12,916 nucleotides of DNA from Acidobacteriota bacterium (GCA_003224075.1 QHYF01000053.1:1-12916), one strand, 5' to 3'. Shown: positions 1 through 7,483, counted from the stretch's first letter. The notes: a model not told the origin generated them from the sequence alone. Translations and numbers: made by a program.

Positions 1-631
1 TCGTGGGAACGGCGATCACCGGCACGGCGACAAGGCCGCCGACAACGCTCGGCAGCGCGCCTTCCATGCCCGCCACACAAATAATGACACGCGCCTGCGC
101 TAGTTTGCTCTCGCGGTGCTCGAGCAGCCGGTGGATGCCGGCAACGCCGACGTCATACAAAGGTTCCGCGCGGTTCCCCATCATGCGCGCCGTTAGCAGC
201 GCCTCTTCCGCCACGGGGATGTCGCTGGTGCCCGCGGAAACCACGAGAATTGTTCCCTTGCCGGTAATCTCCCGGGTTCGCTCAATTGTAATCACTCCGG
301 AAACGGGATGAAATTTTGCCGCGCGCGCGGTTTTTCCATTGGTCTTTTTCACAACCGAATAAATTTTCGCGTCCACGCGCGTCACGAGAATGTTGTGCCG
401 TGAGTCTTTCTTGCGCAGCATCGCCCTTACGATCTCCGCGACCTGCTGCGGCGTCTTGCCCTTTCCGAGGATCACTTCGGCAAAACCCTGCCGCAACGCG
501 CGGTGATGGTCCACTTTCGCAAAGCCAATATCCTCGAACGGCAAATGTTTGAGCCGCTCGATGGCCTTTGCCGGCGCGAGTTCGCCCGCCTTCACCGATT
601 CCAGAATTTTCAATAAATCACTCTGATTCAT
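1..631 (-). CDS. larB: LarB, nickel-pincer cofactor biosynthesis protein (AIR-carboxylase-like), 3' end cut by window
   Basis: LarB carboxylates and hydrolyses nicotinic acid adenine dinucleotide as the first step towards the nickel-pincer nucleotide cofactor of lactate racemase-type enzymes; it is cytoplasmic. Translating the minus strand from the ATG at 631-629 gives 210 residues with no stop before the window edge. Family-typical blocks are visible: DHHRALRQGFAEV (41-53), SAGTSDIPVAEEA (132-144), YDVGVAGIHRLL (159-170) and GMEGALPSVVGGL (188-200). The last blocks are shared with PurE, but the long N-terminal domain marks LarB; such genes are often labelled PurE-like AIR carboxylase. Full family length is about 250 residues, so roughly 40 are missing. 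A GGAG lies very close to the ATG. It is divergent from ubiX across 100 bp in which I see no convincing promoter. No larC or larE is visible, so the target enzyme is unknown. Confidence 0.9.
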   Translation of the reverse strand, partial: MNQSDLLKILESVKAGELAPAKAIERLKHLPFEDIGFAKVDHHRALRQGFAEVILGKGKTPQQVAEIVRAMLRKKDSRHNILVTRVDAKIYSVVKKTNGKTARAAKFHPVSGVITIERTREITGKGTILVVSAGTSDIPVAEEALLTARMMGNRAEPLYDVGVAGIHRLLEHRESKLAQARVIICVAGMEGALPSVVGGLVAVPVIAVPT

Positions 632-731
632 ATTCTCCGGCCGCCGCGAATTCTATCATCGCATGGGACGATCACCTTCGCTTGACTTGCCTCCATGCCG
701 CTGCGAGACTGAACTTATCCGCGCGGAAAAT

Positions 732-1367
732 ATGCCAGACACGCAAAAACAGGTTGTCACCGTGGGTGTGACCGGCGCCAGCGGGGCCATTCTCGCGCAA
801 AAAGCTCTCGCACTGCTGGAGGAAGACCCGCGCGTGGCGCGCATTCACCTGGTGGTCACTGAAACCGGGCAACGCCTTTTCGCCGAGGAGCTGGGCATTT
901 CGGCCGGTGATTTAAGACAACTCCCGGCACGCATTCTGGACCGCGCGGCGGCAAAAATCGAAATTCTGCCCAACAAAGATGTGGGCGCTTCCATCGCGTC
1001 CGGGAGTTACAGCGTGGATGCGATGCTGGTGATCCCCTGCTCGATGGGTACGCTCGGCGCAATCGCCAATGGGATCAGCGACGACCTGGTTGCGCGCGCC
1101 GCCGACGTGATGCTCAAAGAGAATCGCAAGCTCGTTCTCTGCGTGCGAGACACGCCGTTCAATCGCATTCATCTGGAGAATATGATCCGTGCCCAGCAGG
1201 CGGGTGCGGTCATCATGCCCGCGGTTCCGGCGTTTTACGACCATCCGAAAACGATCGACGACCTCGTCACGCAATATGTCTGCCGCGTGCTGGCAGAAAT
1301 CAATCTCCCTCAAGAAAAAATGTACCGCTGGACCGGGCATTCTGCTTCGAAGGAAGCAAAAGCATGA
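732..1367 (+). CDS. ubiX: UbiX-family flavin prenyltransferase (MqnM-like)
   Basis: UbiX attaches dimethylallyl phosphate to FMN to make prenylated FMN, the cofactor of UbiD-type decarboxylases; in the futalosine route it serves the UbiD-like enzyme (MqnL). The 211-residue product has the FMN-binding GVTGASGA near the N-terminus (12-19), PCSMGTLGAIANG (102-114), R122, K129, R139, Y169 in PAFYDHP, R185 and W200. These correspond, from memory, to functional positions of the Pseudomonas enzyme. The usual Glu of RETP is Asp here (VRDTP, D140). I chose the ATG at 732 because an upstream start at 663 would add 23 residues without family resemblance before the Rossmann strand. It heads a co-directional set with mqnP and mqnE. 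No UbiD gene lies in the window. Confidence 0.92.
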   Translation: MPDTQKQVVTVGVTGASGAILAQKALALLEEDPRVARIHLVVTETGQRLFAEELGISAGDLRQLPARILDRAAAKIEILPNKDVGASIASGSYSVDAMLVIPCSMGTLGAIANGISDDLVARAADVMLKENRKLVLCVRDTPFNRIHLENMIRAQQAGAVIMPAVPAFYDHPKTIDDLVTQYVCRVLAEINLPQEKMYRWTGHSASKEAKA

Positions 1368-1376
1368 AAAGAATTC

Positions 1377-1455
1377 AACACAGAGATCACAGAGTTCACA
1401 GAGGAGCGCCGGCATCTTTTCCGCTTCGGCCGGAGTTCACCGCGCACTCTGCGTT
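1377..1455. repeat. CACAGAG tandem/inverted repeat in the ubiX-mqnP gap
   Basis: Three 9-bp units stand head to tail at 1379-1405: CACAGAGAT, CACAGAGTT, CACAGAGGA. The sequence AACACAGAG (1377-1385) is mirrored by CTCTGCGTT (1447-1455), 8 of 9 pairs, so the segment has imperfect inverted ends about 79 bp apart. From memory, CACAGAG-rich dispersed intergenic repeats are common in several environmental phyla; whether this is a member of a genome-wide family cannot be seen from one copy. It fills most of the 106-bp gap inside an otherwise compact gene set, and no clear Shine-Dalgarno remains before mqnP. Confidence 0.6.
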
Positions 1456-1473
1456 CGATTCTTGTTTCTGCTG

Positions 1474-2358
1474 ATGAAAACGACCCGCATACGCACGGTG
1501 CTCGAAATGATCAAGTTCGAGCACTCCGTTTTTGCGCTGCCGTTCGCGCTGACCGGCGCGCTGCTGGCTGCGCGCGCGACGCATCAACCTCCAAGGGGCT
1601 GGCCCTCAGTCCGCCAAATTTTCTGGATTATTGTGGCTATGGTCGCGGCGCGCTCCGCGGCCATGACCATGAACCGCATCGCCGATTTGCGCTACGACCG
1701 TGAGAATCCGCGTACAAAACAGCGCGCGCTCGCGACAGGTGCTCTCACGCTGCAATTTGCGTGGTTTTTCACGCTCGCCGCAGTCACCGCGTTTCTTCTC
1801 GCCGCGTGGCAGCTCAATTCTCTTGCGCTGAAGCTTGCGCCGCTGGCCATCGCGATTCTTTTTTTCTATTCCTTCACCAAGCGGTTCACCAACTGGTCGC
1901 ATCTCTTTCTCGGATTTGCCCTGGGCATCTCGCCGGCTGCCGCATGGATCGCCATCACCGGCGGTCTCGATTGGCGCATGCTGATCCTTTGCGCCGCAGT
2001 TACGCTGTGGGTTGGTGGATTTGACGTGCTCTACGCGTGTCAGGACGTTGATTACGATCAGCACGCGGGGCTTTTTTCCGTGCCCAAAAAATTCGGGATC
2101 GCCAATGCGCTCGTGATTGCGCGAGGGATGCACATCGGCGTGATTGCGCTTCTCGCGTGGCTGGCGTTCAGTCTAGGATTGCCCTGGCCGGCGTGGGCAG
2201 GCATCGCCGTGGTCGCTTCCCTGCTCGCCTACGAGCATTCTCTCGTCAAAGCGGACGATTTGAGCAAGCTGGACGCTGCGTTTTTCACCGTGAACGGCTA
2301 TATTAGTATGTTGTTCCTGCTGTTCTGGGGCGCTGCAGCGGCGGTTTGGCGCGTTTGA
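1474..2358 (+). CDS. mqnP: UbiA-family polyprenyltransferase, menaquinone pathway (MqnP-like)
   Basis: This integral membrane enzyme transfers a polyprenyl chain from its diphosphate to an aromatic acceptor, here probably the naphthoate-type intermediate of the futalosine menaquinone pathway. The 294-residue product is strongly hydrophobic with about eight or nine membrane segments. It carries both Asp-rich Mg-diphosphate motifs: NRIADLRYD (N67, D71, D75) and YACQDVDYD (D191, D195). The opening EMIKFEHSVFALPFALTGALLAA is typical of this branch. The frame is open far upstream through the repeat, but only the ATG at 1474 gives a family-like N-terminus; 1507 is an alternative start. No obvious ribosome site precedes it. 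It ends 19 bp before mqnE. The assignment as MqnP rather than a UbiQ-pathway UbiA rests on the neighbour mqnE. Confidence 0.88.
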   Translation: MKTTRIRTVLEMIKFEHSVFALPFALTGALLAARATHQPPRGWPSVRQIFWIIVAMVAARSAAMTMNRIADLRYDRENPRTKQRALATGALTLQFAWFFTLAAVTAFLLAAWQLNSLALKLAPLAIAILFFYSFTKRFTNWSHLFLGFALGISPAAAWIAITGGLDWRMLILCAAVTLWVGGFDVLYACQDVDYDQHAGLFSVPKKFGIANALVIARGMHIGVIALLAWLAFSLGLPWPAWAGIAVVASLLAYEHSLVKADDLSKLDAAFFTVNGYISMLFLLFWGAAAAVWRV

Positions 2359-2377
2359 ATTCTACGGCGGATTCGAA

Positions 2378-3535
2378 ATGGGCGAACTCACGATCACCGA
2401 CCAACGGTTGAAGCCGATTGCCGACAAGGTTCTTGCGGGCGAGCGGCTTTCTTTTGAAGACGGCATCACACTCTATCGCTCGCCCGATCTGCTAGCCGTG
2501 GGCTGGCTGGCGAATTACGTGCGCGAAAGAAAGCACGGCAACGTCACGTATTACAACGTCAACCGGCACATCAATCCGACCAACATTTGCGTGGCGCACT
2601 GCAAGCTCTGCGCTTTTGGCCGCGACCCCGACGCGCCGGGCGCGTACAACTTCGCGCTGGAAGAGATTTACGCCCGCGCGGAACAGGGCGCGCGCGAAGG
2701 CGCGCTGGAATTTCACATTGTCGGCGGGCTGCATCCGGATTTGCCGTTCGACTATTTTCTGGAGATGATGCGCGGGCTCAAGCAGCGCTGTCCCGGCGTG
2801 CATTTGAAGGCTTTTACCATGGTGGAGGTGGGCTACTTCGCGCGCATTGCCAAGCTCACCATCAAGGAGACGCTGCTGAAATTGAAGGAAGCCGGGGTGG
2901 ATTCGCTGCCGGGGGGCGGCGCGGAAATTTTTCATCCGCGGGTGCGCAAAATCATTTGCGACCACAAAGTCAGCGGGCAGATGTGGCTCAGCATCGCGCG
3001 GCAGGCGCATGAAATCGGTCTGCGTTCGAACGCCACGATGCTTTATGGCCACGTGGAAACGGAAGAAGAGCGCGTCGACCACCTCGTCAAGCTGCGCGAG
3101 CTGCAGGATGAGACGCACGGCTTCGTGGCGTTCATCCCGCTGGCGTTTCACCCGGACAACACCGCGCTGTCGCACATCCCGAAGCCGACCGGGTACGCCG
3201 ACCTGCGCAACATCGCCGCCTCGCGATTGCTGCTCGACAATTTCGAGCACATCAAAGCGTACTGGATCATGCTCTCGCCAAGCATCGCGCAGATTGCGCA
3301 GCGTTTTGGAGCCAACGATCTCGACGGCACGGTAGTCGAAGAAAAGATTTATCACGACGCAGGCGCAAAAACCGCGGAGTTCACGCCGCGCAGCGAACTA
3401 GAACGCCTCATCCGCGCCGCCGGCCGCGTCCCTGTCGAGCGCGACACGCTCTATCACCCGGTGGACCGCTCGAAGCTGCCGCCGCTTGCTCCGCCCGCGC
3501 GCACCGACCTGGTCTCACTCACCCTCAACGTGTGA
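2378..3535 (+). CDS. mqnE: Aminofutalosine synthase MqnE (radical SAM)
   Basis: MqnE joins 3-[(1-carboxyvinyl)oxy]benzoate with the 5'-deoxyadenosyl radical from SAM to make aminofutalosine, an early committed step of the futalosine menaquinone pathway. The 385-residue product has the radical-SAM iron-sulphur cluster motif CVAHCKLC (C71, C75, C78), then HIVGGLHPDLPFDYF and a C-terminal HIKAYWIML...FGANDLDGTVVEEKIYH block. That last block separates MqnE from the related MqnC, which has a different sequence in that region. Length is normal for the family. The start ATG follows a GGCGGA-like ribosome site. It is the last gene of the ubiX-mqnP-mqnE set. The other pathway genes (mqnA, mqnB, mqnC, mqnD and a ubiD-like gene) are not in the window. 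Confidence 0.95.
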   Translation: MGELTITDQRLKPIADKVLAGERLSFEDGITLYRSPDLLAVGWLANYVRERKHGNVTYYNVNRHINPTNICVAHCKLCAFGRDPDAPGAYNFALEEIYARAEQGAREGALEFHIVGGLHPDLPFDYFLEMMRGLKQRCPGVHLKAFTMVEVGYFARIAKLTIKETLLKLKEAGVDSLPGGGAEIFHPRVRKIICDHKVSGQMWLSIARQAHEIGLRSNATMLYGHVETEEERVDHLVKLRELQDETHGFVAFIPLAFHPDNTALSHIPKPTGYADLRNIAASRLLLDNFEHIKAYWIMLSPSIAQIAQRFGANDLDGTVVEEKIYHDAGAKTAEFTPRSELERLIRAAGRVPVERDTLYHPVDRSKLPPLAPPARTDLVSLTLNV

Positions 3536-3568
3536 GGCACGTGCTAGAATTTCTTCAGAGGTGACTCA

Positions 3569-3751
3569 ATGCGGCAGGTGATGCTCCACCCCGGCAAGAG
3601 TGGTTATTGGGTCGCAGAATGTCCGAGTCTGCCGGGAAGCATCAGCCAGGGAAAAACCAAAGAAGACGCGATCCACAATATTCGCGAGGCCATCGAAGGC
3701 TATATCCTTGCCCTCCGGGAAGACGGACTTACGGTTCCTTTTCCGATTTAA
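3569..3751 (+). CDS. hicB: Short HicB-like antitoxin, unpaired
   Basis: This 60-residue product matches the compact N-terminal fold of HicB antitoxins: a first beta strand, GYWVAECPSLPGSISQGKTKEDAIHNI, then the amphipathic REAIEGYILALREDGL and a terminal VPFPI. HicB binds and neutralises the mRNA-cleaving toxin HicA. A good ribosome site (AGAGGTGA) precedes the ATG, and the gene starts 33 bp after mqnE. No HicA-like sequence (about 60-80 residues, with the catalytic His of a GSH block) is found on either side. From memory, relatives usually continue about ten residues past the VP, so the 3' end may have been replaced: an inverted-repeat element begins on the base after the stop. It could be an orphan regulatory HicB or the remnant of a broken pair. 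Confidence 0.8.
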   Translation: MRQVMLHPGKSGYWVAECPSLPGSISQGKTKEDAIHNIREAIEGYILALREDGLTVPFPI

Positions 3752-3861
3752 GCATTGTCACCGTGCTGTACCCCGGAAACAAATTCAGGTGGAATTACGG
3801 TGTCGGTTTCGTGTTCATAGTCGTCGCCGCCTCCTTCATTTTTCATAAACGGTGACAATGC
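3752..3861. repeat. 110-bp element with perfect 13-bp terminal inverted repeats
   Basis: GCATTGTCACCGT (3752-3764) is the exact reverse complement of ACGGTGACAATGC (3849-3861). A partial third copy, ACGGTGTCGG, lies at 3797-3806. The inner 84 bp contain no recognisable gene; one frame reads a short hydrophobic stretch but shows no ribosome site of its own. The element fills almost exactly the gap between the hicB stop (3751) and the 3' end of the minus-strand DUF2071 gene (3873). Size and ends fit a MITE-like or REP-like mobile repeat, but no flanking target duplication is obvious. A long stem-loop between convergent genes is the other reading; no T-tract supports it as an intrinsic terminator. 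Confidence 0.6.
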
Positions 3862-3872
3862 ACTGCTGGGAA

Positions 3873-4619
3873 TCAAGGCAGGCGCTGGGGCCGCCACACG
3901 ATGACGTCTTGCCTTTTCGCGAAATGCAGCAGCGGCTTGCCCGCCGGGAGCAGAACCCCAGCGGCTTCCGCCATTGTATTTTGATCAAACTGGGCTTCGG
4001 CCGTCTGCAAGGGCCAGGGCAGATGATGAATCTCACCGCGAATGAGCCGGCGCTTGCCGTCGAGCGTATAGAGGCAGTAGCGTTCCGTCAGGAAATATTC
4101 GAGGGTGTCTGGTACAGGAAAAATCACCGGGCCAACAGGACGGTAACGCCCCTTCAGGGCCGCAGCAACTGCGCCGTTGTGGGCGCGCTGACTGGCGTAC
4201 TCGATCCAGCCATCTCGATTCGAACAGCGCATCCGCGCGCGAAAGTATGGCAGGTGAAACCACGCTCGCGCGATGGCGACGGCAAGCGGGTTACCTGCGT
4301 CCAGGCTGAAGAACCACACGCCGGGTCTGCCCTCACACTTCACATAGGTGCGAACATTTAGTTCAGGAAAAGCCGACAGCCACGGTACGGCCGGCGTCCC
4401 ACGTAACCGGACACGTGACATGCGAAAGGGGACAACCGCCAGCCATGCTTGACCGTTAAACGTATCTATCGTCAGTGGAGTAGGAATGAGGTGCTGCAGT
4501 TCTGCGGCAGGGACGGGCCAATGCGCGAAGAGCAGATCGTGCCAGCGCTGGGCCATGACCCACGGGCCCACGGGCAGCGGCCAGGGGCGGTGCGCGGTTT
4601 GCTCCAGAACACCGGTCAT
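3873..4619 (-). CDS. YqjF-like DUF2071 family protein
   Basis: The 248-residue product matches the DUF2071 (YqjF) family, which shares a fold with acetoacetate decarboxylase; the reaction is not established. Visible family blocks are MAQRWHDLLFAHWPVPAAELQHLIP near the N-terminus, WLAVVPFRM, FPELNVRTYV, GVWFFSLDA and a C-terminal LTERYCLYT. It has no signal peptide or membrane span and should be cytosolic. I chose the ATG at 4619 because the MTGVLEQTAHRPWP start leads straight into the family block; the frame stays open upstream, but that stretch overlaps osmC in antisense and is not protein-like. It is divergent from osmC across 115 bp, and its 3' end converges on the inverted-repeat element. 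Function is not assigned beyond the family. Confidence 0.85.
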   Translation of the reverse strand: MTGVLEQTAHRPWPLPVGPWVMAQRWHDLLFAHWPVPAAELQHLIPTPLTIDTFNGQAWLAVVPFRMSRVRLRGTPAVPWLSAFPELNVRTYVKCEGRPGVWFFSLDAGNPLAVAIARAWFHLPYFRARMRCSNRDGWIEYASQRAHNGAVAAALKGRYRPVGPVIFPVPDTLEYFLTERYCLYTLDGKRRLIRGEIHHLPWPLQTAEAQFDQNTMAEAAGVLLPAGKPLLHFAKRQDVIVWRPQRLP

Positions 4620-4734
4620 GAGCGCACGCAAACGAGTCTCGACAACGGCATTTTCTGAATATACCCTTCCCACGAGCCCGGGAATCGAATTCTCTTGAGA
4701 TGAATACTGCGAAAAGCGCAAAAGGAGCGAAGTT

Positions 4735-5160
4735 ATGCAGCGCAAAGCATCGGCAGTGTGGCAAGGTGGCTTGAAAGACGGCAAGGGCACCATTTCGACG
4801 GATAGCGGTGTGCTCAAGCAGACGCAATATTCCTTCAGCACGCGGTTTGAAAATGGAGTCGGCACCAACCCTGAAGAGCTGCTCGCTGCGGCGCACGCCG
4901 GCTGCTTCACGATGGCGCTTTCCGCGCAACTCGGCAACGCCGGCATGACGGCAACCAAGCTCGAAACCACCGCCACCATTTCGCTCGACAAACTCCCGGA
5001 CGGTTTCGCCATCACGAAAAGTCATCTCGATCTGGTCGCGCGTGTTCCCGGCGCCGACAAAGCGAAATTCGACGCCGCGGTGAAGGCGGCCGAAACCGGC
5101 TGCCCCGTTTCGAAGCTCTTCAAGGCCGAAATCAGCGTCAGCGCGCGGCTCGAGCCGTAA
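4735..5160 (+). CDS. osmC: OsmC-family peroxiredoxin (organic hydroperoxide reductase)
   Basis: OsmC proteins are cytosolic dimers that reduce organic hydroperoxides with a pair of cysteines. The 141-residue product is full family length and has both: C57 in AAHAGCFTMAL and C123 in TGCPVSKLF, plus the active-site R37 (STRFENG) and E47/E48 (NPEELL). A strong ribosome site, AAAGGAG, lies before the ATG. It is transcribed away from the DUF2071 gene, and a channel-like gene follows after 38 bp, so the two may share a transcript. In many bacteria the family is induced by osmotic or peroxide stress; no operator for such control is visible here. Alternatives within the family (Ohr, YhfA) are less likely given the spacing and sequence around the second cysteine. 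Confidence 0.93.
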   Translation: MQRKASAVWQGGLKDGKGTISTDSGVLKQTQYSFSTRFENGVGTNPEELLAAAHAGCFTMALSAQLGNAGMTATKLETTATISLDKLPDGFAITKSHLDLVARVPGADKAKFDAAVKAAETGCPVSKLFKAEISVSARLEP

Positions 5161-5198
5161 GAACCGGGCGTTCTCATTCGCTGAGCCAAACAGGTACA

Positions 5199-6356
5199 AT
5201 GCCGCACATGATTCCAGCTCCCGGCGCTTTCGCTCTAGGTGTCGCGATTTTCCTGATCGTGGTTTGGGATGCGTTCGAGGCCGTCATCCTGCCGCGCCGC
5301 GTCACGCGCCGGTTCCGGCTTGCGCGGCTGTTTTACAAAACAAGCTGGAGATCTTGGAAATTCGTCACCCGGCTTGTCCCTTCTCGCAAAACCCGCGAGG
5401 CGCTTCTTGGTTTCTATGGCCCGATCTCGCTGCTCATCCTGGTCGGGGTATGGGCCGTGGGATTAGTGTTCAGTTTTGGGCTGATGCAGTACGGCGCGGG
5501 CTCAGCCGTGGTCATGACCGGGGCGCAGCCCAGCTTTCTTACGGACCTTTATCTCAGTGGCACGACTTTTTTCACCCTGGGTCTCGGCGATGTGGTCCCG
5601 CACTCAGCGATCGCACGCGCGCTTGTCGTCACGGAAGCTGGTTTTGGATTTGGGTTTCTCGCCGCCATCATTGGTTACCTGCCGTTTATCTATGGTTCGT
5701 TTTCGAAACGGGAAGTGAACATTTCCCTGCTTGATTCGCGTGCCGGCACTCCTCCCACGGCCGGGGAGCTTCTCCGCCGTCACGCCTACCCGCACGGCAA
5801 CGAAGCGCTCCGCGAACTTCTGAAAGACTGGGAGTTTTGGGCAGCCGAACTGATGGAGAGCCATCTTTCCTACCCGGTGCTGGCATTTTTCCGCTCACAG
5901 CACGACAACCAGTCCTGGATCGCTGCCCTGACTGCGATTCTGGACACCTGCGCGCTGGTCAAGGTCGGCATTGAAGACGCCTGCCAGCGCCAGGCCGACC
6001 TTACGTTCGCCATCGCGCGCCATGCAGCCGTTGACTTGTCACAAGTTTTCAAGACGCCCCCGCGTGCGCTTCCCCACAATCGTCTCCCCGCGGAAGACTT
6101 GCGCCGCATTCGCGATACGCTGGCCCAGCACGGCACGAAGCTCCAGGACGGCCCCGAAGCCGATCGCAAAATCACCGAGTTGCGCAACATGTATGAGCCG
6201 TATCTCTACGCCCTTGCCGATTATCTCAATCAGTCGCTGCCGCCGTGGATTCCCGCGAAAAAAGGGAAAGACAATTGGCAAACGACCGCCTGGGGCCGCT
6301 CCGCCGGGCTCATCGAAAAGGAAGCGGCGGCGATCGCCTCTGAAGAACACTTTTGA
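5199..6356 (+). CDS. Potassium-channel-like membrane protein with large helical C-terminus
   Basis: The 385-residue product has a predicted membrane helix at about 9-31, a second at about 73-98, a pore-helix-like segment (112-125) and a third helix at about 138-165. That gives the membrane-pore-membrane pattern of the Ion_trans_2 family plus an extra N-terminal span. The filter position reads TLGLGD (126-131) where potassium channels usually have TVGYGD or TIGFGD. About 215 residues follow in the cytosol, rich in alpha-helix-forming sequence with no recognised RCK/TrkA-N nucleotide-binding motif. The start may be 5199 or 5208; neither has a strong ribosome site. It lies 38 bp after osmC, possibly cotranscribed. 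It is probably an ion channel, but potassium selectivity is not assured with the Leu in the filter. Confidence 0.82.
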   Translation: MPHMIPAPGAFALGVAIFLIVVWDAFEAVILPRRVTRRFRLARLFYKTSWRSWKFVTRLVPSRKTREALLGFYGPISLLILVGVWAVGLVFSFGLMQYGAGSAVVMTGAQPSFLTDLYLSGTTFFTLGLGDVVPHSAIARALVVTEAGFGFGFLAAIIGYLPFIYGSFSKREVNISLLDSRAGTPPTAGELLRRHAYPHGNEALRELLKDWEFWAAELMESHLSYPVLAFFRSQHDNQSWIAALTAILDTCALVKVGIEDACQRQADLTFAIARHAAVDLSQVFKTPPRALPHNRLPAEDLRRIRDTLAQHGTKLQDGPEADRKITELRNMYEPYLYALADYLNQSLPPWIPAKKGKDNWQTTAWGRSAGLIEKEAAAIASEEHF

Positions 6357-6477
6357 TTTGCAGATGTTTTTTTCTGCCATCAAGAAGGAAGAGCCAGCGG
6401 CTTTGGCTGGCCCGGGGCCGAGGGATGTCTCCTAGACGCAAAGAAACTGGAGCAATGGAAACGTTGGAGGTCCGGAA

Positions 6478-7440
6478 ATGAAAGCGATTCTCGTTCGTGA
6501 ATTCGGGGGTCCTGAGGTACTCAAACTCGAAGAGGTGCCCACCCCGAAACCGGGCGCCGGACAAGTTCTTGTCCGTATCCACGCCGCAGGCGTGAATCCT
6601 TATGACACCTACATGCGCGCAGGCAGCTACGCTGTCAAACCTCAGCTTCCCTACACGCCGGGCTCGGATGGCGCCGGAGTCGTCGAAGCCGTCGGTGACG
6701 GCGTCAAGAAAGTAAAGCCGGGGGACCGCGTTTACACCGCGAAGACTGTGACCGGCGCTTATGCTCAATATGCCCTCGCGCTCGAAGAGCAGGTGCACGC
6801 GCTTCCGGACAAGATCAGCTTCGGCCAGGGCGCGGGCGTATGGGTTCCTTACGGGACTGCGTATCACGCGCTGTATCACTCGGCGCAAGCGCACGCTTCG
6901 GAGACCGTCCTCGTGCATGGCGCCAGCGGCGGCGTGGGTAGCGCCGCCGTGCAAATGGCGCGTGCCATGGGGCTCACTGTTTTCGGCACTGCGGGAACGC
7001 AGAAGGGCCTCGACCTGGTCACGCGCGAAGGCGCGCATCATGTTTTCGATCACCGCAAAGCGGGTTATCAGGAAGAAATCATGAAAGCGGCGGGTGGCAG
7101 CGGCGTGGACATTATTTTGGAAATGCTCGCGAACGTGAACCTTGCCCACGACCTGAAACTTCTCGCCATTCGTGGCCGCGTCATCGTCATCGGCAACCGC
7201 GGCGAGGTCACCATCAACCCGCGCGAACTCATGGGCCGCCGAGCTTCCATTCGGGCCTTTACGCTTTGGGGCATCACGCCAGCTGAAGAAACGGAAATCC
7301 ACTCCGGCCTGATTGCCGGACTTGAAAACGGCACGCTGCGACCGGTGGTCAGGAACGAGATGCCGCTTGCCGAGGCCGCGCGCGCGCACAAAGAGATTCT
7401 GGAGCCCGGCGCCGCCGGAAAAATCGTCCTTATTCCCTAG
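6478..7440 (+). CDS. NADPH:quinone oxidoreductase, zeta-crystallin-like (zinc-free MDR family)
   Basis: The 320-residue product is a medium-chain dehydrogenase/reductase of the quinone oxidoreductase type, which uses NADPH to reduce quinones or activated enones in the cytosol. Visible are the N-terminal GroES-like domain (VLVRIHAAGVNPYDTYMR, then YTPGSDGAGVVEAVGDGV) and the Rossmann turn VLVHGASGGVGSAAVQMA, with the glycine motif at 148-154. The C-terminal block ends in AAGKIVLIP. The catalytic-zinc cysteine and histidine of alcohol dehydrogenases are absent, as expected for the branch. A TGGAGG ribosome site stands before the ATG. It is separated from the channel gene by 121 bp in which I see no gene or terminator. 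The natural substrate is unknown. Confidence 0.93.
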   Translation: MKAILVREFGGPEVLKLEEVPTPKPGAGQVLVRIHAAGVNPYDTYMRAGSYAVKPQLPYTPGSDGAGVVEAVGDGVKKVKPGDRVYTAKTVTGAYAQYALALEEQVHALPDKISFGQGAGVWVPYGTAYHALYHSAQAHASETVLVHGASGGVGSAAVQMARAMGLTVFGTAGTQKGLDLVTREGAHHVFDHRKAGYQEEIMKAAGGSGVDIILEMLANVNLAHDLKLLAIRGRVIVIGNRGEVTINPRELMGRRASIRAFTLWGITPAEETEIHSGLIAGLENGTLRPVVRNEMPLAEAARAHKEILEPGAAGKIVLIP

Positions 7441-7483
7441 CCAGCCGCAAGCCTCGTGAGCTTTCGGCGGCCAGGTGCGCTCT

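Noticed and set aside
2492..3355. Long minus-strand open frame opposite mqnE
   Set aside because: Antisense shadow of a high-GC gene, rich in Arg and His and without any family resemblance.
3607..3855. Open frame reading through the inverted-repeat element with a hydrophobic tail
   Set aside because: It begins out of frame inside hicB and has no ribosome site; the hydrophobic stretch is probably incidental.
4620..5015. Upstream 132-codon extension of the DUF2071 frame
   Set aside because: It lies antisense to osmC and has no family similarity; the ATG at 4619 starts the conserved region.
6393..6411. GCCAGC/GCTGGC hairpin after the channel gene as a terminator
   Set aside because: Only 6 bp with a 7-nt loop and no T-run on the plus strand; no minus-strand gene needs it.
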